Source: Bradysia coprophila
Taxonomy: Eukaryota; Arthropoda; Insecta; Diptera; Sciaridae
Length of the DNA: 64,000 nt
NCBI RefSeq assembly: GCF_014529535.1
Contig: NW_023503555.1
Coordinates: 4,154,001 to 4,218,000 of the forward strand
Direction: 5' to 3'
Shown: positions 58,295 through 64,000 of the stretch, piece by piece
How positions within the stretch are numbered: position 1 is the stretch's first letter
How the letters are laid out: each line of letters starts with the position of its first letter
Program-made: the position numbers and the translations under genes
The notes under the pieces: generated by a model
Seen by the model: only the letters and a program-made list of their open reading frames with translations
Told to the model about the DNA's origin: nothing
Database searches by the model: none

Positions 58295-60171
58295 GATGGA
58301 TAAACTAAACAGTGGAATTTTATTGCCCTGTATTTTATACGTAATTTATGTTCTATTAACGGAGCGTGGCTTAGTGCGTAACTCTCAACAAGTAAATTTT
58401 ACCCTGTCAACTATGAAACTCAAAAGAAGTGGGTAACATTGTTGAAAAGCATACGAGCAGCTAACCCGTTCAGACGAGCTGTAGGAATATATCTGCTGAG
58501 TGAACTGGAACGTTCCTAATTGAGTTGAGTATTTCAAACAATTGTGGAGTGTCAATGGTCTTAGAAATCACATCGTACAGAAAGAGTATGCATGAATCAG
58601 AGCACCTCCTTGCTAGAGATGGCAAACCCAAAGAAAAACATCTATATGAATAAGGTCAGAATCTGTGGTTGGGATCGCTCCTCATCGATCTTTTTAGAGC
58701 GTAGATAACGAATTGTTCCTGAATCGATTCAATCTTATCGGTTTGACTACCATAGCTTTGGATTCCAAATCACCTACGCAAATTTCAGATGGGAACACCC
58801 TTGAGCTGATATGTATATGCTTCTGGAGCTCTTTACATTGCGAAACTCTTCATCCCCTTTATCTAGCAAGCATCATATTTCACTGCAAGATTTTAATTTT
58901 GTGATCTCCGCAACACAATTTAAAATTAAAAGTGAACGCGATCACTCTATCTGTACTGCGGAGACTGTAAGCGGCGCTGCGGAGCTATCTATATTTGATG
59001 GAAGAACCGCAACACAAAGTCTGAAACTCTACTCTGCCCATTGAAACAGAGAAGTGTAAGATTTTTTTGAGTGAATTGAATACGTTTAATTGATGAATAA
59101 TTGATTAGGTTTGTAAGTAGGCATACCAATTACAGCATTATCTATGGCAGAAATAAATTGTAAAGTTTTAATGATTTAGTTTCTAAATAAAATACTTGAA
59201 TCATTTATGAATTTAAGTCGAAAATTAATTGTGGATAGGTTCCTGGTAGGTTGGTTGAATGACGATGCCAGGTCAGGGTCGCCGATCGATGTGTATTGGA
59301 ATTCACACCATAAGTCCGCTGTAAATTCAAAATGAAACGCACAACAACCAAATCAAAGGCAGCGTTGAAAGAGAAAGAAATATTTTGACAAATACCCCAA
59401 GGCAACTTGTAATAGACTGGTCTTCGGTCCTCTCGCTCTCAACGTAACATGTTGAAAGAGAAAGCAATATTTTGACAAGGCAAGTTATAATTAACTAGTC
59501 TTCGGTTCTATCGCTATGATCATAACAGTCTATATAAGAATGCGTTGAAATTTATTTCGTTATGGTGTGAATTGTGAATTTGCATCGGATCACTTATCCA
59601 AATAAATAACGATGAAACGCAAACAGTTGACCTTGATGATAATACTAGTTCGTCTGAAAGTACATCAATTCAATTTTGTCTAGAATTAGATATAGATGAA
59701 AACGAATTGAAAGTGCTTTTGTTGTTGATGTGGCATAAAAATTAAAGATTTCCGAACTTTCTGTCCATTTCTAGAGCCATCAGCTAATATCCTCAATATA
59801 TCTTTCCCTTTCACAAACATGCCAGTTCTGTAGTAGTCTCTTAGTTATAATTCGTCGATTCCATCAGCATCTTCTGTAGTGCTTAGAACATCTTCCTCGT
59901 CTTCAGCATTGTCATCTGTTAAATCTTCGTCGCCAGCGCTGTTGTGGTCATAATAAAAATCCTTTTCAAATTGATGAATTTGAGAATGGTTCAGCTTTCA
60001 ATTTTTACAGTTCACTCCCAATTGTGTCACATCGGTTTTTCCATGATCATTTCAAAGGTTTTCGATTTGAGCGATTATTTCAACTTCGGAAACTGTCGAT
60101 TGGTTTATTTATTGTTATTTTTCGTAAGCAAGGCATAGGTATGTAATGTATCTCGCTAGCATAGGACCTGA
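58295..60171. other. Repeats and unassigned sequence between OR and GalNAc-transferase
   Basis: 58925-59022 is the second copy of the repeat described at 57665. At 59360-59540 two to three units of the TTTGACAAGTACC family (compare 29850-30150) occur. On the minus strand about 59990-59845 an open frame gives a very acidic tail (DEDLTDDNAEDEEDVL, ending DGIDEL and stop). It could be the last exon of an unidentified gene, but no partner exon is recognised. Confidence 0.4.
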
Positions 60172-62543
60172 TTATGTAGTTGTATCTTGTTGATTCAATT
60201 GATAAATTCGAGCTTTGTAAAGTTCACCACCGTAGAACTCATCTGAGATAATGACCTTGCTTTTGCTTGTCGATATAAAGTTTCCTAAGGATGATTCCAA
60301 GCAGTGCTGTGAGAGCTGTCGTAAGCAGCGCTGACTTAAAATGCAAAAACCCAAACGCACTTCAGTGAGTTTTTGCGGCTTTGATGGTTATTGTTATATT
60401 ATAAAATAAGTTGAATAGCCAGTTTTTCTCACTTTTTTATTCAATTTACAACATCTCACTTCAGTGAGTCAAAATTCCACTTCAATGTATCATCAGCTGG
60501 ATCACACTTCCCCAATATGACTTCAGACTCTTTAGCTTGTATGCAAAGTTCACTGTCGATGTGTACCAACCATTTTTTCTATCGGGAAATGTACACAAAA
60601 ACTCGTCAATGAAATTCAATTATTTGGCTCAAGCCCTGCACTAACATCAAACTCACCTCAAGATTATATTTCCATCGTGGCGAATATTCGCATGCTATCG
60701 AAACTACATATTTTTTAGCAACACCAAGACACTGTTCTTGTGCTGTAACAATCTTTTGGCCAGAAGACAGACCGAAAATTTGATTTCCGCCTTGTTTATG
60801 GCAATGGAAAGTAATGAGTGGATCGCCGGAAAAAGAACGACCAACATCTAAGCATTGACTGATATTTGAGAATGAAGCTATCTGAAAGGAGACACACACT
60901 TTACGAATTACATGTGACCTTTCTATGTATTGTAGCGTGTTGTACTCGCTCTGGTGCACTTACCTCACCGAAGTGTGAATATTTGGTATTGAAACTGCTA
61001 TACGGATAAACGTTCTCCAAGTACCAGTGAAACGTTTTACATTTCAATCGTTGCTTCAGCGCTAAGCGCTCACTTATGTCACCTCCGGACAGACCTTTGG
61101 CTACTAAAGAGCATCAAACAAGTTTAATATCCATCAAAATTTTCAAAATAATTTTCCTACTCGGATTGACTGCGTTCAAAATTCCCCTGAACTCCGGCAT
61201 CCAAACTTCCACTAATCGAATACTATTCCTTGTTATAATTTCAACTGAATTCCCTTCAAATGAGTACGTCGAAGATCGAAATAAATGTCCTACGTGCGAG
61301 CAAGGAATGATTTCCATGGAACCACCGCATTGCCATACCTAAACGGAGATGTGAACATAAGACAAATGTGATGGATTTACCGAGATGTTTTTACTCTGAG
61401 TGACATTTCCATATTTTCACTTCCCCACACATTCATCCCTTCGTCATATGCACCGATTTCGAAGAAAAATTCTTTGTCTATTGACAAGGCAGAGCCAACC
61501 ATCGTTGGGGTTCGGACTGGGGCTGTTATGTCATAATGCCTTCGAATCAGTTCAATTTCTGGAATTTGAATCCTAAATTTGATTGGTTAAAGAGCACCCG
61601 GCACGGTACCTAGCAACGTACCAAGTAAATAGCAACGACCATCTGAATCCATGAATCGGTGTGAAGGCTTGATTCCATGAATATCTCATATCACTGAAAT
61701 CAATAGTGTCGATTGTTGGTACTGCAATAACAGACCGATCACTTGCTATGCGTGCTAATAACGGCTGCAGCCAACCATCGCAACATTCACTGTGAGCATC
61801 CAGAAAAGTTAAAACTTGACCCTGTTATCCAAAAAGAAATAAACTCTTAGGGTCTTACGAGACAAAAGAAACCAAACGGAACCAAGCTAACGCGAAACTC
61901 GTTATTCCGAAAAGATGAAAATCTTCCCTTGTCTTCCTAAAATAAATAGCTGAAGTTATAGATTCAGTAAACTAACCGTTGCATGTTGGGCTCCAATAAT
62001 ACGGGCTCGAATTAAGCCCTCTCTTTTTGCATTCCTTATCAATTTAATGCGAACCGGTAGCAATTCTATGTAATCATCCAGTGGTCGTTTCAAGAACGGC
62101 CATGTGCTTAGATCATCAACAAGAACAATTTCTTTAATTAGTTCGATTGGCGATCGATCAATTACACTCCAAACAGTACGCAGTAACGTTGTCCACGCTT
62201 CGTTGTGAAAAATAACAATTACGCTTGTTGTCGGTAACTTTTCCGGATAGGACAGTCTCTTGCACTCTTCAAATCTTGTATCGGGCAGTGATCGATGCAG
62301 TGACATCATGTCCGATGCCAGGAGGTTGAACTGGTTCTCTTTCAGAAGTTGTTCCATTAATGATTTCATATTGTCGTCAGGTACGTAACCAGTTCCATTT
62401 TCACCGATGCCGTGAGGATTTGGAGTTCGGAAATTTGTAGGTTCGCTCCATTCAAACAGATCCGATTCGGCGTAGTTTTTTGTGATATTAAATGGCCATT
62501 CCACATGCAGCCCATCTTCGTAATATTGTGGACGGAACTTTAT
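60172..62543 (-). CDS. Polypeptide N-acetylgalactosaminyltransferase, 5' end outside or unseen
   Basis: Exons 62543-61977, 61821-61622, 61572-61395, 61338-61161, 61100-60964, 60881-60657 and probably 60306-60172 join in phase, about 473 residues. The GT27 domain shows [45 protein letters not shown] (DxH metal motif), WLQPLL, RTPTMVG and [19 protein letters not shown]. The C-terminal ricin-B lectin domain has SQCLDVG and [11 protein letters not shown]. These Golgi enzymes start mucin-type O-glycosylation on Ser/Thr. The N-terminal transmembrane exon is not found up to 64000. HGF replaces the usual GGF and WGSEN replaces WGGEN. The last exon is the least certain. Confidence 0.88.
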
Positions 62544-64000
62544 CTGGTGAAAATATTTTCAATATAGAGCTCTTGGTAAGTAATCGAATTTCATGTCAAT
62601 AGGAACTAAAACTTTGCATTAATCTGTGCATTGTCGAAAACCATCAGTTCTCAAATGCATCTACTCTTTGAAGTAGTACAGGGCTTATTATTGGGAATTT
62701 TTTAAGAATTTTTTAAGACTTTTTAAGAATTTTTGAGAATTTTATGAATTTTTAAGAATTTTTAGGAATTTTTAAGAATTTTCAAGAATTTTTAGGAATT
62801 TTTAAGAATTTTTTAAGAATTTTTTGTTTTTGCTGTAAAAAGATAAATTCATGCAATTCATTTGTCAGTTACGTTTATATAATCGAACAATTCAAAATTC
62901 AATTTTATCAGATGAAGTTGTGTCTGATACGATTTCGACTGATGAAGTCGCCCCTGACATAGTGCCGACCCATCTTAAACGAGCTGGACAAAACGCTCAC
63001 AAACTCAAATGAAAGCATTGTCAAAGCGACAAAAAACCATTGTTAATGTTAAGACCATTTTGAGTTTGAAACTAGGCCCTACCTCTTAGGTCTTAGGCCG
63101 CTTGACTGACTAAATTTTCCAATAATTGCAGTCCCTTACCATTTTTAAATAAGCTGGTGTTTTCAAGAATGGTCTGTTTGCTACATCATTAATTGTGAGT
63201 CTCTTTTATTTTCACTGACTGTTTAGAAAACTCAAAATTAATTTAATTTTCTGAAGAAACAAAGAGAGCTGTGAGTTGAAGGTTCAGCGAGCGATGTTTT
63301 ACACCCAATAAATATGAGTCTACTATCTCTTGCCTACCTCTTGAATTAATTAAACTTCTCTGAATTACGGCCCTCGCTTCGCTCTGGCCGCAATATTTAC
63401 ACTCGTTCAAATATTACCTTTCATATGTCCTATAAGCATGGAAAAAATTCTTTTAAGAATATAATTTCACGCAAAAATTAACTTCTTCGAACTTAGCCAC
63501 CCACTGGTCGGAACCACCAGAAAACATTTTAATGTCATGTAAATCCATGCTTAAACTTACTTTCAAAACTCACTTTTCTGAACTAAGACCGAGTGAAGTT
63601 ATAAGACTATTTTCCTCCACCACAGACCACCTAAGCCCATATCTCTATAAACAATATGGCTAACAATTCGTATCATAAAACTAAATCTCTCTCTATTCGT
63701 CTTTCAGTGATTTCATGTGTATTTTATGTGTGTTTTTCTTAGTAAAAAGTAGCTTTCTTCTACAATTTTTTTTCTTTTAACGAAAATTGTCCTTATACAA
63801 ACCCAATTTCTAGAACTTAATGACTAGTCTACCAACCAACGAAAAAATGTCGTGGTAATAAAAAGAAGTTGTGTATAGAATTACTCCCATCTCACTACTT
63901 CAATATTGCTAATCATGGATTTTCATTCTCCATCGAATGAGCCCAAAATTTTGAAAATCGATAAAGAATTACTTGAGTTATCGCGGCAACAAGTGTACGG
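62544..64000. other. Presumed intron or upstream region of the GalNAc-transferase
   Basis: 62690-62825 is low-complexity DNA made of TTTTTAAGAAT / TTTTTAGGAAT units. The remainder shows no recognisable exon; the missing start and membrane-anchor exon should lie further right. Confidence 0.4.

Noticed and set aside
62690-62825. TTTTTAAGAAT repeat as a functional element
   Set aside because: Low-complexity slippage sequence with no other structure.

Overview
The window is eukaryotic and almost certainly an insect. Genes are split by short GT-AG introns of about 50-70 bases, and the families include an insect odorant receptor, a methuselah-type receptor, an EcKinase-like protein, a 27 kDa hemolymph-type glycoprotein and a Tret1-like sugar transporter. 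AT-rich DNA, short introns and many small palindromic elements fit a nematoceran fly. A plant-cell-wall GH28 enzyme would suit a fungus-gnat or gall-midge relative, but that placement is inference.

Layout, left to right. The first 128 bases hold the tail of an unknown plus-strand gene. From 429 to 8672 (minus) lies a methuselah-like GPCR whose first intron carries a 1.5 kb element built from CGATA palindromes. A chymotrypsin-like protease (9232-10076, minus) and an EcKinase-like gene (11540-12975, minus) follow. A near-perfect 1.85 kb fold-back element with a 9-base target duplication sits at 13378-15228. An Mx-type dynamin GTPase runs from 21116 down to 17271; its stalk does not join in frame. 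A repeat block (21.1-25.1 kb) includes a roughly 147-base tandem array.

The central housekeeping block is compact: a repeat-rich protein of unknown function (25102, plus), MIS12 (minus), RAD54 (plus) and TBRG1 (minus), in convergent pairs. From 35.4 to 43.9 kb is mostly repeats, but it holds a tiny secreted glycine-rich peptide gene (38157-38509) and five regularly spaced copies of a TATA-plus-initiator cassette (40.28-41.25 kb) with no gene attached.

The right third has a Tret1-like transporter (43878-45960, plus), a DUF1397 hemolymph-glycoprotein gene with one pseudogene and one remnant, a complete seven-exon GH28 polygalacturonase with secretion signal (52139-54065, minus), an odorant receptor with a large fold-back in an intron (54724-58294, minus), and a GalNAc-transferase that looks 5'-incomplete in the window (60172-62543, minus).

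The genes are not an operon or a pathway. Loose themes are feeding (protease, polygalacturonase, sugar transporter), environmental sensing (odorant and methuselah receptors), possible defence (Mx, small peptide) and chromosome maintenance (RAD54, MIS12). Exon coordinates were placed by hand from splice signals, reading phase and family resemblance; no searches were run.
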